Source: Nitrosomonadales bacterium (GTDB taxonomy: Bacteria > Pseudomonadota > Gammaproteobacteria > Burkholderiales > Sulfuricellaceae). From it: a stretch of DNA of 9,978 bases. The stretch's first letter is position 1, and each line of letters starts with the position of its first letter. The notes beneath the pieces were generated by a model, which saw only the letters and a list, made by a program, of their open reading frames with translations, was not told the DNA's origin and searched no databases. Both the position numbers and the translations under genes were made by a program. The DNA lies in NCBI GenBank assembly GCA_003104895.1, contig PQAG01000078.1, forward strand, positions 1 to 9,978, written 5' to 3'. Below, piece by piece: positions 1 through 7,488 of the stretch.

Positions 1-821
<821 letters not shown>

Positions 822-828
822 GGAATTT

Positions 829-841
829 CCTTAAATTAAGG
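829..841. repeat. 13-bp palindrome over the helicase ribosome binding site
   Basis: CCTTAAATTAAGG is a perfect palindrome around a central base. Its left arm contains the complement of the helicase Shine-Dalgarno AAGGA (828-832). In the minus-strand mRNA it could fold into a weak, AU-rich hairpin of about five base pairs that hides the ribosome binding site. Whether it does so is inference. Confidence 0.4.
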
Positions 842-860
842 AGCGCGCAGCGCACTTCGT

Positions 861-900
861 CCCCCTCGCCCGCAATGCGGGAGAGGGCTGAGGTGAGGGC
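861..900. repeat. REP-like GC-rich hairpin element
   Basis: CCCTCGCCCGC (863-873) and GCGGGAGAGGG (877-887) form an inverted repeat with one mismatch and an AAT loop, followed by a purine-rich tail ending GAGGTGAGGGC. This matches the general look of short dispersed extragenic palindromes in many proteobacteria, with a GGGAGAGGG stem and a GGTGAGGG tail. It lies between two divergent gene starts, so a role as a terminator for a neighbour is unlikely. A single window cannot show that it is dispersed in the genome. Confidence 0.55.
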
Positions 901-1081
901 AACTCCAAAAGCATAAAAGGCGCACAGGCAGGGAACGGCTAGACTTGCCGGAAATTCCGGGGGAAACATCTGCATAACACCGCGCGGCGCAAAAACATCG
1001 TCGCTAACCGGGGTGAAATCGCATTTTCAGGAAGGTCTGAAAAAGAGGGGGGCCAGAGATCGATGAACTCAATGGACGGAA

Positions 1082-1110
1082 TTGATCCGACCAAGCCGAC
1101 GCATTATACG
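1082..1110 (+). promoter_or_regulatory. Possible sigma-70 promoter of typA
   Basis: TTGATC (1082-1087) and TATACG (1105-1110) are separated by 17 bases and match the -35 and -10 consensus at about four positions each. Another -10-like sequence, TAAAAT at 1142-1147, lies nearer the gene but lacks a good -35. Either may be used. This is inferred from sequence alone. Confidence 0.3.
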
Positions 1111-1178
1111 GGTATTTTAGAAAATTACTAGATGGTTATGCTAAAATGCTCAGCTTTTTACCGCACCGGAAATTTTTC

Positions 1179-2993
1179 ATGTCACGCGCCCTCCGTAATA
1201 TCGCCATTATCGCCCACGTTGACCACGGCAAAACCACGCTTGTTGACAAGCTGCTGCAGCAGGCCGGCACCTTTGCCGCCCACCAGCAGGTTGCAGAGCG
1301 GGTGATGGACAGCAACGACCTGGAAAAGGAGCGCGGCATCACCATTCTGGCCAAGAATACCGCGATCAATTTCGAGGGCACCCACATCAACATCGTCGAT
1401 ACCCCGGGCCACGCCGACTTCGGCGGCGAGGTGGAGCGCGTGCTGTCCATGGTGGACGGCGTATTGCTGCTGGTGGACGCGGTCGAGGGCCCGATGCCGC
1501 AGACCCGTTTCGTGACCAAGAAAGCGCTGGCGCTGGGCCTCAAGCCGATCGTGGTGGTCAACAAGATCGACCGCCCCGGCTCACGTCCTGACTGGGTGGT
1601 GAACCAGACTTTCGACCTGTTCGACAAACTGGGCGCGACGGAAGAGCAGCTCGATTTTCCGGTGGTCTATGCTTCAGCCCTGAACGGTTTTGCCTCGCTT
1701 GACGCCAGCGAGAAGAGCGACAACATGCGTGTGCTGTTCGAAGCTGTTCTCAAACACGTCCCGGCGCCTGCCGGCAGCCCTGATTTGCCGCTGCAGCTGC
1801 AGATTTCCGCCCTGGATTATTCCAGTTATGTCGGCCGTATCGGCATTGGCCGTGTTGCCCGCGGCCGCCTGAAACCCGGCCAGGAAGTGCTGGTGCTGCG
1901 CGGCCCGGAAGACAAGGGCGTACGTGCAAAAGTGAACCAGGTGCTGGGTTTCAGCGGCCTGAACCGTGTCATGCTGGATGAGGCCGAGGCAGGCGACATC
2001 GTGGTGATCAACGGCATCGAGGAGATCGGCATCGGTGTCACGCTGACGGCCATGGATGCGCCCGAGGCATTGCCGATGCTGACGGTGGACGAGCCGACCC
2101 TGACCATGAATTTCCAGGTCAACACTTCGCCGCTGGCCGGACAGGAAGGCAAGTTCGTGACCAGCCGCCAGATCCGCGAACGCCTGACCAAGGAGCTGCT
2201 GACCAACGTCGCCTTGCGCGTGGAAGAAACAGCCGATGCGGATATATTCCTGGTCTCCGGCCGGGGCGAATTGCACTTGACTATCCTGCTTGAAACCATG
2301 CGCCGCGAGGGCTACGAATTGTCGGTATCGCGTCCGCGCGTTCTGATCAAGGAAATCAACGGCGAGAAGTGCGAGCCGTTCGAAATGCTCACGGCGGACG
2401 TGGAAGAAGCCCACCAGGGCACCGTGATGGAAGAACTGGGCCGCCGCCGCGGCGACCTGCAGGACATGCTGCCCGATGGCCAGGGCCGGGTGCGCCTTGA
2501 CTACCGCATCCCGGCTCGCGGCCTGATCGGCTTCCAGTCCGAATTCATGACCCTGACGCGCGGCACCGGCGTGATGAGCCACGTGTTCGACGAATATGCG
2601 CCGATGAAGGCGGACATTCCCGCCCGCCATAACGGCGTGCTGATTTCCCAGGAAAACGGCGAAGCCGTGGCCTATGCCCTGTGGAAGCTGGAAGATCGCG
2701 GCCGCATGTTCGTGAACCCCGGCGACAGGCTGTACGAAGGCATGATCATCGGCATCCACAGCCGCGACAACGACCTGGTAGTGAACCCCATCAAGGGCAA
2801 GCAGCTCACCAACGTGCGCGCATCCGGCACCGACGAGGCAGTGCGCCTGACCCCGCCGGTCCAGCTGACCCTGGAATCCGCGGTCGAATTCATCGCCGAC
2901 GACGAACTGGTCGAACTCACGCCCAAATCCATCCGCCTGCGCAAACGCTACCTGACTGAAAACGAACGCAAGCGCAACGCGCGCGGCTTGTGA
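1179..2993 (+). CDS. typA: Translational GTPase TypA/BipA
   Basis: TypA is an EF-G-like GTPase that binds the ribosome and supports large-subunit assembly and growth under cold and other stress. The 604-residue product is close to the usual length of about 607. The G domain shows AHVDHGKT (12-19), the switch I sequence RGITI (52-56), DTPGH (74-78) and NKID (128-131). The EF-G-like domains and the TypA-specific C-terminal domain follow, including RIPARGLIGFQSEF and NVRASGTDEA. The ATG at 1179 was chosen because MSRALRNIAIIAHVDHGK aligns with the family N-terminus and a weak GGA lies eight bases upstream. An upstream in-frame ATG at 1146 would add eleven residues and overlaps a promoter-like sequence. 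No partner gene follows closely. The last 35 bases are repeated downstream. Confidence 0.97.
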   Translation: MSRALRNIAIIAHVDHGKTTLVDKLLQQAGTFAAHQQVAERVMDSNDLEKERGITILAKNTAINFEGTHINIVDTPGHADFGGEVERVLSMVDGVLLLVDAVEGPMPQTRFVTKKALALGLKPIVVVNKIDRPGSRPDWVVNQTFDLFDKLGATEEQLDFPVVYASALNGFASLDASEKSDNMRVLFEAVLKHVPAPAGSPDLPLQLQISALDYSSYVGRIGIGRVARGRLKPGQEVLVLRGPEDKGVRAKVNQVLGFSGLNRVMLDEAEAGDIVVINGIEEIGIGVTLTAMDAPEALPMLTVDEPTLTMNFQVNTSPLAGQEGKFVTSRQIRERLTKELLTNVALRVEETADADIFLVSGRGELHLTILLETMRREGYELSVSRPRVLIKEINGEKCEPFEMLTADVEEAHQGTVMEELGRRRGDLQDMLPDGQGRVRLDYRIPARGLIGFQSEFMTLTRGTGVMSHVFDEYAPMKADIPARHNGVLISQENGEAVAYALWKLEDRGRMFVNPGDRLYEGMIIGIHSRDNDLVVNPIKGKQLTNVRASGTDEAVRLTPPVQLTLESAVEFIADDELVELTPKSIRLRKRYLTENERKRNARGL

Positions 2994-3072
2994 GTTTCAG
3001 AGCAGGCTTATGCGCCAGCGGCGCGTTAGCCGGAACTAAAACGAACGCAAGCGCAACGCGCGCGGCCTGTGA
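2959..3072 (+). repeat. Direct repeat of the typA 3' end
   Basis: Bases 2959-2993, the last codons and stop of typA, recur at 3038-3072 with 34 of 35 identical (T at 2989, C at 3068). The copies are 44 bases apart. The second copy is outside any gene and keeps the TGA. It is a remnant of a local duplication or slippage event, or of a small element inserted at the gene end. Confidence 0.85.
3005..3031 (+). other. Hairpin just after typA, possible transcription end or inserted palindrome
   Basis: GGCT (3005-3008) pairs with AGCC (3028-3031), and GCGCC (3012-3016) with GGCGC (3020-3024) across an AGC loop, with a short imperfect section between. It begins 11 bases after the typA stop. There is no T-run after it, so it does not look like a standard intrinsic terminator. 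It falls in the spacer between the two copies of the typA tail. Confidence 0.4.
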
Positions 3073-3099
3073 CTGCTTAAGCCATTTGCATCGAGTGGC

Positions 3100-3127
3100 T
3101 TGATGGTCAGGTATGGACTGTTATAAA
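3100..3127 (+). promoter_or_regulatory. Sigma-70-type promoter of the FimV-like gene
   Basis: TTGATG (3100-3105), a 16-base spacer and TATAAA (3122-3127) are preceded by the extended -10 TG at 3119-3120. Transcription would start near 3134, giving the gene its own promoter separate from typA. It also makes the GTG at 3139 an unlikely start, because almost no leader would remain. An inverted repeat AAGCCA/TGGCTT (3079-3101) touches the -35 and could be an operator or chance. Confidence 0.5.
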
Positions 3128-3180
3128 CTCCGCGGCTGGTGCGGGTTTCGTGCCAGTTCTTGGTTTCTGGGAAGGATGGG

Positions 3181-4851
3181 TTGATAAACAGGCAGGCGGG
3201 CCATTTGAAAGCAGCGCTGATTGCAGCAGGATTAATCTCCTGCGCTGCCCCGCTTTCGTCTTCTGCCATGCTTCTTGGCGAGCTGGCCGTGCATTCCCAT
3301 CTGGGGCAGCCCTTGCGTGCCTCCATTCCTCTTAAGGCTGACCTTGACGAAGAACTGGATAGCCGCTGTTTCTCGCTTGCACGCCCGGAAGGGCAGGGTG
3401 ATCATGCTTCCTATCTGACCCAGGCCCGCCTGACGCTGGTCGAGTCAGGTGGGCAACGCCACTTGCAAATTCATTCGGCGCAAGCCATCAATGAGCCTTT
3501 TCTTCGTTTGCTGGTGCAGGGGAATTGCGGTCAGGGTCATCTGAGCCGCGAATTCACCCTGCTGCTCGATCCCGTGGAGTATGAACAGAGGCCAGTTTCC
3601 CCTGCGCGGGAAGTTGATGTGATTCAGGTGCCGGTGCTGCGCCCGGATACGCTTGGGCCTGCGCCTTCCGTGGCAGCGGTCAGCAAGCCGCGTGCTATCC
3701 GTGAAGCAGTCAAGAAAGCTGACGCACATCTTCCGGCCGAGCAGGTGCAGGCGCCTCAACCGGCTGCACCTGAGGGTGGCTTCCGCCTCAAACTTTCCAC
3801 TGCCGGCCTTGATTTGACCATGGCCGGAAAAATGACTGAAGCGCAGCGTCAGCAGCTGCGCGAGAAGCAATTGCTGCTGGATGCCGATGATCAGGTGGCC
3901 AACACCCTGAGTATGAAAAACCGCATCAGGCAGCTTGAAGAGCAGATTCAGAGCATGCAGAAAGCGCTGGAGCAAAACAACAGCCGCATGCGGTTGAGCG
4001 AGAAACTAGCCATACCCGCTGTGCAGAAGACAGCCCCAACCCTCACTGATGCAGCCGCAAACTGGCTGGAAAACACCTCTTTCCGCAGCATGGCTGGCGT
4101 GGGGCTGATTGTGGCCCTCATGGTCTCCGGCTGGTGGCGCTGGCGCAGACGCCAGGCCGAGGCGCAGCTGGAGTCCGAACTGGAGCATGAATTTGCCGTC
4201 AGCGAGATGCCGAAGCATCCGCCATTAACCTCACGGCATCAGGCAGGCGCAGCCAGGCCTCATGCTGCCGATCAGGAAGATGACTTTCTTGCGAGTGCCA
4301 CCAGCATTTTCGATAATGAAAGTGAATCCGTCACCTTCACCGAAGCCGAGTCGGTGCTGGACGAGGCCGACCTTTACCTGGCCTATGGCTGGGCCAACCG
4401 TGCCATCGAGTTGCTGCAGGAGTATCTGGAAAAACATCCGGACGATGTCCAGCTGTGGAAAAAGCTCTTTGAAATCTATAGCTCTCAGGGCATGAAGCAG
4501 GAGTTCGAGCAGCTTGCCTTGCGCTGCCAGTCGACCATGTATGACAGTGGTTTGCGGGTGCTGGTGCAAAAACTGGGCAGGCAGCTCGATGCCGGGAATC
4601 CGCTTTACCTTTCAAGCCCTGAAGTGCACGAAGAGGGCGCTTTGGAGCCTTCTGCCGGAGCCGGGGCGGAGGAGGGCGAGGCGGCCGCACTGGATGTGCC
4701 GCTCGATTTCGTGCTTGATGACGAGCGGCCGCCAAAGCCGGAGGCTGACAAGGAGGTCAGACATCTGGAGCTCGACCCGCTGTTTCCCGAGCTGGATCAG
4801 AATGCCCGGCTGCTCGCCGGGAACGGAAACGGCGGCAAAGCGCCCGGTTGA
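3181..4851 (+). CDS. FimV-like membrane protein with TPR-like C-terminal region
   Basis: FimV-family proteins are single-pass inner membrane proteins that organise polar structures such as type IV pili. The 556-residue product has a signal sequence (1-29, LKAALIAAGLISCAAPLSSS), a periplasmic FimV N-domain (30-136, LGELAVHSHLGQPLRASIPL), a proline-rich linker, a coiled-coil region (about 218-276, with EKQLLLDADDQ and NRIRQLEEQI), one membrane segment (about 303-319) followed by WRWRRR, and a cytoplasmic part with the FimV-type helical stretch EADLYLAYGWANRAIELLQ (395-413). No LysM domain is visible. The TTG start at 3181 is preferred because AAGGA lies four bases upstream and the predicted promoter is at 3100-3127. 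TTG at 3205 and GTG at 3139 are alternatives. LISC in the signal peptide also fits a lipobox. The family is fairly sure, but a pilus role is not shown by the neighbours. Confidence 0.82.
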   Translation: MINRQAGHLKAALIAAGLISCAAPLSSSAMLLGELAVHSHLGQPLRASIPLKADLDEELDSRCFSLARPEGQGDHASYLTQARLTLVESGGQRHLQIHSAQAINEPFLRLLVQGNCGQGHLSREFTLLLDPVEYEQRPVSPAREVDVIQVPVLRPDTLGPAPSVAAVSKPRAIREAVKKADAHLPAEQVQAPQPAAPEGGFRLKLSTAGLDLTMAGKMTEAQRQQLREKQLLLDADDQVANTLSMKNRIRQLEEQIQSMQKALEQNNSRMRLSEKLAIPAVQKTAPTLTDAAANWLENTSFRSMAGVGLIVALMVSGWWRWRRRQAEAQLESELEHEFAVSEMPKHPPLTSRHQAGAARPHAADQEDDFLASATSIFDNESESVTFTEAESVLDEADLYLAYGWANRAIELLQEYLEKHPDDVQLWKKLFEIYSSQGMKQEFEQLALRCQSTMYDSGLRVLVQKLGRQLDAGNPLYLSSPEVHEEGALEPSAGAGAEEGEAAALDVPLDFVLDDERPPKPEADKEVRHLELDPLFPELDQNARLLAGNGNGGKAPG

Positions 4852-4866
4852 CAGGCTGTGAGCCTG
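4852..4866. terminator. Small hairpin between convergent FimV-like and moaA genes
   Basis: CAGGCT (4852-4857) and AGCCTG (4861-4866) form a perfect six-base stem with a GTG loop. The flanking TGA (4849-4851) and TCA (4868-4870) are the two genes' stop codons and are themselves complementary, with one bulged base between. The hairpin fills the whole 16-base gap. No T-run follows on either strand, so it is at best a weak bidirectional terminator. Confidence 0.4.
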
Positions 4867-4867
4867 A

Positions 4868-5854
4868 TCAGCCTCCAGTCGATGACATGAAGCGCACAAT
4901 CTTGCACGGCGCCTCACGAAAATCGTGGCGTTCCGGCTTGAGCGCAATGGCTTCCCTGATCGCCTCTTCCAGGCCGCTGTCGGAAATGCCGCCGCGCAGC
5001 AGGGGCCTGAATTCAAACTTTTCGTCCTGGCCGAGGCAGGTGTAAAGCGTGCCGTCTACCGACAGGCGCACGCGGTTGCAGGTTTCGCAGAAGTGCTGGG
5101 AAATCGGGGTGATGAAGCCGACGCTGAATTTGCCATCGGCGGATTTCAGGTAACGCGCGGGCCCGCCGCCCGGAATCACGCCTTCGATCAGGCCAAAGCG
5201 CTCGCGCAGGCGCTGTTTGACCGGCTGCAGGTCAAGAAATTGCGCCTCGCGGCCAGTGCTGCCGATCGGCATGGTTTCGATGAAGCGCAGGATGAAGCCG
5301 TGTTCGATGCAGAATGCTGCCATGGCGTCGATTTCGTCATCGTTGACTCCCTGCAGCGCCACCATGTTGATCTTGATCGGGGTCAGTCCGGCTTCCTTGC
5401 CCGCCATCAGGCCGGCCAGGATCTTGTGCAGGCAATCCCGTCCGGTGATTTTCTCGATCCGTTCGCGCTGCAGCGAGTCGAGGCTGACGTTGATGCGCGA
5501 TACGCCTTTGCCGCGCAGGGAGCGGGCATATTTGTCGAGCTGGGTGGCATTGGTGCTGAGCGACAGATCCTCGATGCCGGGCAGGGCTGAAAGACGCCCG
5601 GCAAGTTCAGTCAGATTGCGCCGCAGCAAGGGCTCGCCGCCGGTGAGGCGCACGCGCTTGACTCCCAGACGCGCAAAGGCGCCGATCAGGCGTTCGATTT
5701 CGTCAAAGGTGAGCCAGTTTTCCGGTTCCTCGTAGCCCCTGAAATCCTCCGGCATGCAGTAGCTGCAGCGCAAATCGCACCGGTCGGTCACGGACAGGCG
5801 CAGATATTCGATCGGTCGCTGGAAGCTGTCGGTGAGAAGCGTATGGTCTGGCAT
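4868..5854 (-). CDS. moaA: GTP 3',8-cyclase MoaA (molybdenum cofactor synthesis)
   Basis: MoaA is a radical SAM enzyme that turns GTP into 3',8-cyclo-7,8-dihydro-GTP, the first step of molybdopterin synthesis, which MoaC completes to cyclic pyranopterin. The 328-residue length is normal. The N-terminal cluster motif is C26-x3-C30-x2-C33 in TDRCDLRCSYCMP, followed by TGGEP (71-75). The second, substrate-binding cluster uses C256, C259 and C273. The chain ends in the Gly-Gly tail needed for full activity in characterised MoaA. The ATG at 5852-5854 gives the family N-terminus. Its ribosome binding site is poor, and a GGCGG/CCGCC inverted repeat sits directly before it. No other moa gene is in the window. 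The 55-base gap upstream is too short for a Moco riboswitch. Confidence 0.97.
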   Translation of the reverse strand: MPDHTLLTDSFQRPIEYLRLSVTDRCDLRCSYCMPEDFRGYEEPENWLTFDEIERLIGAFARLGVKRVRLTGGEPLLRRNLTELAGRLSALPGIEDLSLSTNATQLDKYARSLRGKGVSRINVSLDSLQRERIEKITGRDCLHKILAGLMAGKEAGLTPIKINMVALQGVNDDEIDAMAAFCIEHGFILRFIETMPIGSTGREAQFLDLQPVKQRLRERFGLIEGVIPGGGPARYLKSADGKFSVGFITPISQHFCETCNRVRLSVDGTLYTCLGQDEKFEFRPLLRGGISDSGLEEAIREAIALKPERHDFREAPCKIVRFMSSTGG

Positions 5855-5886
5855 GGCGGCACCGCCGGAAGTTTAAAGGTAGATTG

Positions 5887-5915
5887 AATATAGCGCAGCG
5901 AACCGGCAATTACAA
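5887..5915 (-). promoter_or_regulatory. Promoter of moaA
   Basis: On the minus strand TTGTAA (5910-5915) and TATATT (5887-5892) are separated by 17 bases and match the sigma-70 consensus at four and five positions. The -35 overlaps the stop codon of the upstream M17 gene. Transcription would begin near 5880 with a leader of about 26 bases, so moaA need not depend on readthrough from the peptidase gene. Confidence 0.45.
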
Positions 5916-7385
5916 TTTTCCGGAATGACTAGCCAATAAGGCTATTCCCCAGCCCACGCCGAATCCGGTGACATCAGACGCAACCGCCCCCAGGCCGCCC
6001 TTGCAGTTGCTGGCGGACAGATCCATGTGCAGCCAGGGAATATCGTTTTCGATGAAGCGCATGAGGAAGCGCGCCGCCAGGATGTGGTCGGCTTCGCCTT
6101 CCATGGCGCACTGCTTGATGTCGGCAATCTGGCTGTCGAGACCTTCTTCATAGTCGGCATCCAGAGGAAAGGCGCTGACCCGCTCGCCCGAGCTTTGGCC
6201 TGCCTTGAGTGCGCTGTCGAGCAGTTTCTCGCGGTTGCTGAAAATGCCGGAGTAGCGTGACCCCAGCGCAGTGGCCATGCTGCCCGTCAGGGTGGCGAAA
6301 TCAATCATGAAATCCGGTTTTGCGCGCGATGCCAGGGTGAGTGTGTCGGCCAGCACCATGCGTCCTTCGGCATCGGTGTGGATGATTTCGATGGTAGTGC
6401 CATTGAGTGCAGTGACCACGTCATTCTGTTTGTAGGCCTTGGGGCTGATGTGATTCTGCGCGATGGCGAGCCAGACCTCGAGGTTGAGCGGCAGATTTGC
6501 GCGCTTGGCCGCAAGCAGGATGCCCAGCGCCACAGCGGAGCCGTTCATGTCCTCGTGCATGCCGTGCATGTAGCGCGCCGGCTTGAGATTGTGGCCGCCG
6601 GTGTCGAAACAGATGCCCTTGCCTACCAGTGCAACGGTCTGTTTTGCATCTGGATGGCGATACGAAAGATGCACGATGGCGGCATCTTCCTCCTCGCTGC
6701 CCTGGGCCACGGCGGCAAAGGCGCCAGCGCCCATCTTGCGCAGCTTTTTCAGGTCGAATTCTTCGCATTTCCAGTTTTCTTCCCCGGCCAGCTTGCGGAT
6801 GCGCTCCCGGTACAGGCCCGGGGTGAGTTCGTTGGCCGGCAGCATGGTGAGCTCGCGGCTCAGAATGTTGCCTGCGGCCTGTGCCCGCTGGGCAAGATAG
6901 GCATTGTCTGATTTATGTCCATAGATGGTGATTTTCTGCAGCGGCTTGCGTTCGTCCTTCTTTTTGCGCAGCGGCAGCAGGGCGCTGTTGACCAGGGCGC
7001 AATAGACCGCGCTTTCTGCCGCCATCCGGCGCTGTTCGGCCGTGCCGCCGACTGCGATGGCGATTTCCCGGGGCTGCTCCGCCATGAGCGACTGGATGGC
7101 CTTGCGCATGGCCGTGTGCTGTTCAAAAGCAGCCTGCCGGGGGTCGAACATGAGCCACGTGGCCAGCGCTCCCTGATCGAGATCGCTGCTGAGCGGAGAT
7201 TTCTTCAGGTCTTCCAGTTTCACCCCGCGGCGTTCCATGCGCGCCTGCAGAATGCCGAGCAGAGGCAGCCCCTTGAGCTGGGCGAATTTCTTTACGGCGG
7301 GCAGAATCAGCAGCAAATGATCGTTGCTGCGGATTTCATGTGCATTGATATCGGACTGTTTCTCAATAATTTTTGGCAGATTCAT
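5910..7385 (-). CDS. M17 family (leucyl aminopeptidase-type) metallopeptidase
   Basis: M17 peptidases are cytoplasmic, usually hexameric enzymes that remove N-terminal residues from peptides with two divalent metal ions. The product has 491 residues, close to the roughly 500 of PepA. All expected metal ligands and catalytic residues are present by alignment of motifs: K256 in VGKG, D261 and K268 in FDTGGHNLKP, D279 in HEDMNG, and D338, E340 and R342 in HTDAEGR. The first 180 residues form the less conserved N-terminal domain. Details differ from PepA: HTDAEGR instead of NTDAEGR, and GGHNLKP instead of GGISLKP. It may therefore be a paralogue with another substrate preference, and no symbol is given. 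ATG 7385 is preferred over ATG 7451 because the latter lies inside a -10 sequence and has no ribosome binding site, while GGGA precedes 7385. It lies 55 bases upstream of moaA. Confidence 0.92.
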   Translation of the reverse strand: MNLPKIIEKQSDINAHEIRSNDHLLLILPAVKKFAQLKGLPLLGILQARMERRGVKLEDLKKSPLSSDLDQGALATWLMFDPRQAAFEQHTAMRKAIQSLMAEQPREIAIAVGGTAEQRRMAAESAVYCALVNSALLPLRKKKDERKPLQKITIYGHKSDNAYLAQRAQAAGNILSRELTMLPANELTPGLYRERIRKLAGEENWKCEEFDLKKLRKMGAGAFAAVAQGSEEEDAAIVHLSYRHPDAKQTVALVGKGICFDTGGHNLKPARYMHGMHEDMNGSAVALGILLAAKRANLPLNLEVWLAIAQNHISPKAYKQNDVVTALNGTTIEIIHTDAEGRMVLADTLTLASRAKPDFMIDFATLTGSMATALGSRYSGIFSNREKLLDSALKAGQSSGERVSAFPLDADYEEGLDSQIADIKQCAMEGEADHILAARFLMRFIENDIPWLHMDLSASNCKGGLGAVASDVTGFGVGWGIALLASHSGKL

Positions 7386-7415
7386 GGCGCTTTTTCCCGG
7401 ACAGTGGCGTGTATT

Positions 7416-7439
7416 CTTGCCTTGACCAAAGAGGGCAAG
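7416..7439. promoter_or_regulatory. Dyad in the M17/aceE intergenic region, possible operator
   Basis: CTTGCC (7416-7421) and GGCAAG (7434-7439) are perfect inverted arms 12 bases apart. They lie between the two gene starts, over the candidate aceE -35 and next to the predicted start point of the M17 transcript. This placement would suit a regulator, but no known operator was recognised. Confidence 0.3.
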
Positions 7440-7451
7440 ATAAGGAATCAT
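7422..7451 (+). promoter_or_regulatory. Possible promoter of aceE
   Basis: TTGACC (7422-7427) and AATCAT (7446-7451) are 18 bases apart, matching consensus at five and four positions. The leader to ATG 7489 would be about 30 bases. The -10 coincides with the opposite-strand -10 of the M17 gene. Confidence 0.3.
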
Positions 7452-7473
7452 AACAGGTTTGAATAAATGTCTA
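7447..7473 (-). promoter_or_regulatory. Promoter of the M17 peptidase gene
   Basis: On the minus strand an extended -10 TGTTATGAT (7447-7455) is preceded by TAGACA (7468-7473), five of six matches to the -35, with a short 15-base spacer. The transcript would start near 7440, leaving about 55 bases before ATG 7385. It overlaps the candidate aceE promoter on the other strand. Confidence 0.4.
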
Positions 7474-7488
7474 ATCAGGAGCGATCAT

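Larger units (their letters stand above)
842..1178. other. Intergenic region between divergent helicase and typA genes
   Basis: This stretch holds no gene I can support. It contains the REP-like hairpin (861-900), a perfect palindrome CCGGAAATTCCGG (948-960), and an inverted repeat TTTTCAG/CTGAAAA with a six-base loop (1024-1043). The 80 bases before typA are AT-rich and hold promoter-like sequence. A 22-codon frame from ATG 1063 to TAG 1131 has only a poor ribosome binding site and is not called as a gene. Confidence 0.6.

Noticed and set aside
1063..1131. 22-codon frame that could be a typA leader peptide
   Set aside because: The ribosome binding site is poor, no attenuator-like structure follows, and a candidate typA promoter lies inside it.
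1146..1178. Upstream ATG extending TypA by eleven residues
   Set aside because: The extra residues are absent from TypA relatives I know, and the codon overlaps a -10-like TAAAAT.
1674..2759. 361-codon minus-strand frame inside typA
   Set aside because: It is antisense to a fully conserved GTPase, with His/Gln/Ala-rich composition typical of a shadow frame.
3139..3180. GTG start for the FimV-like protein
   Set aside because: It has no ribosome binding site and lies about five bases from the predicted transcription start. The added residues also put a long polar stretch before the signal sequence.
5855..5909. Moco riboswitch upstream of moaA
   Set aside because: The gap is only 55 bases and holds a promoter, which leaves about 26 bases of leader. 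The known riboswitch is far longer.
7416..7439. PdhR-type operator upstream of aceE
   Set aside because: The E. coli-type site needs ATTGGT and ACCAAT halves. Only an ACCAA-like half is present and the left half is missing.
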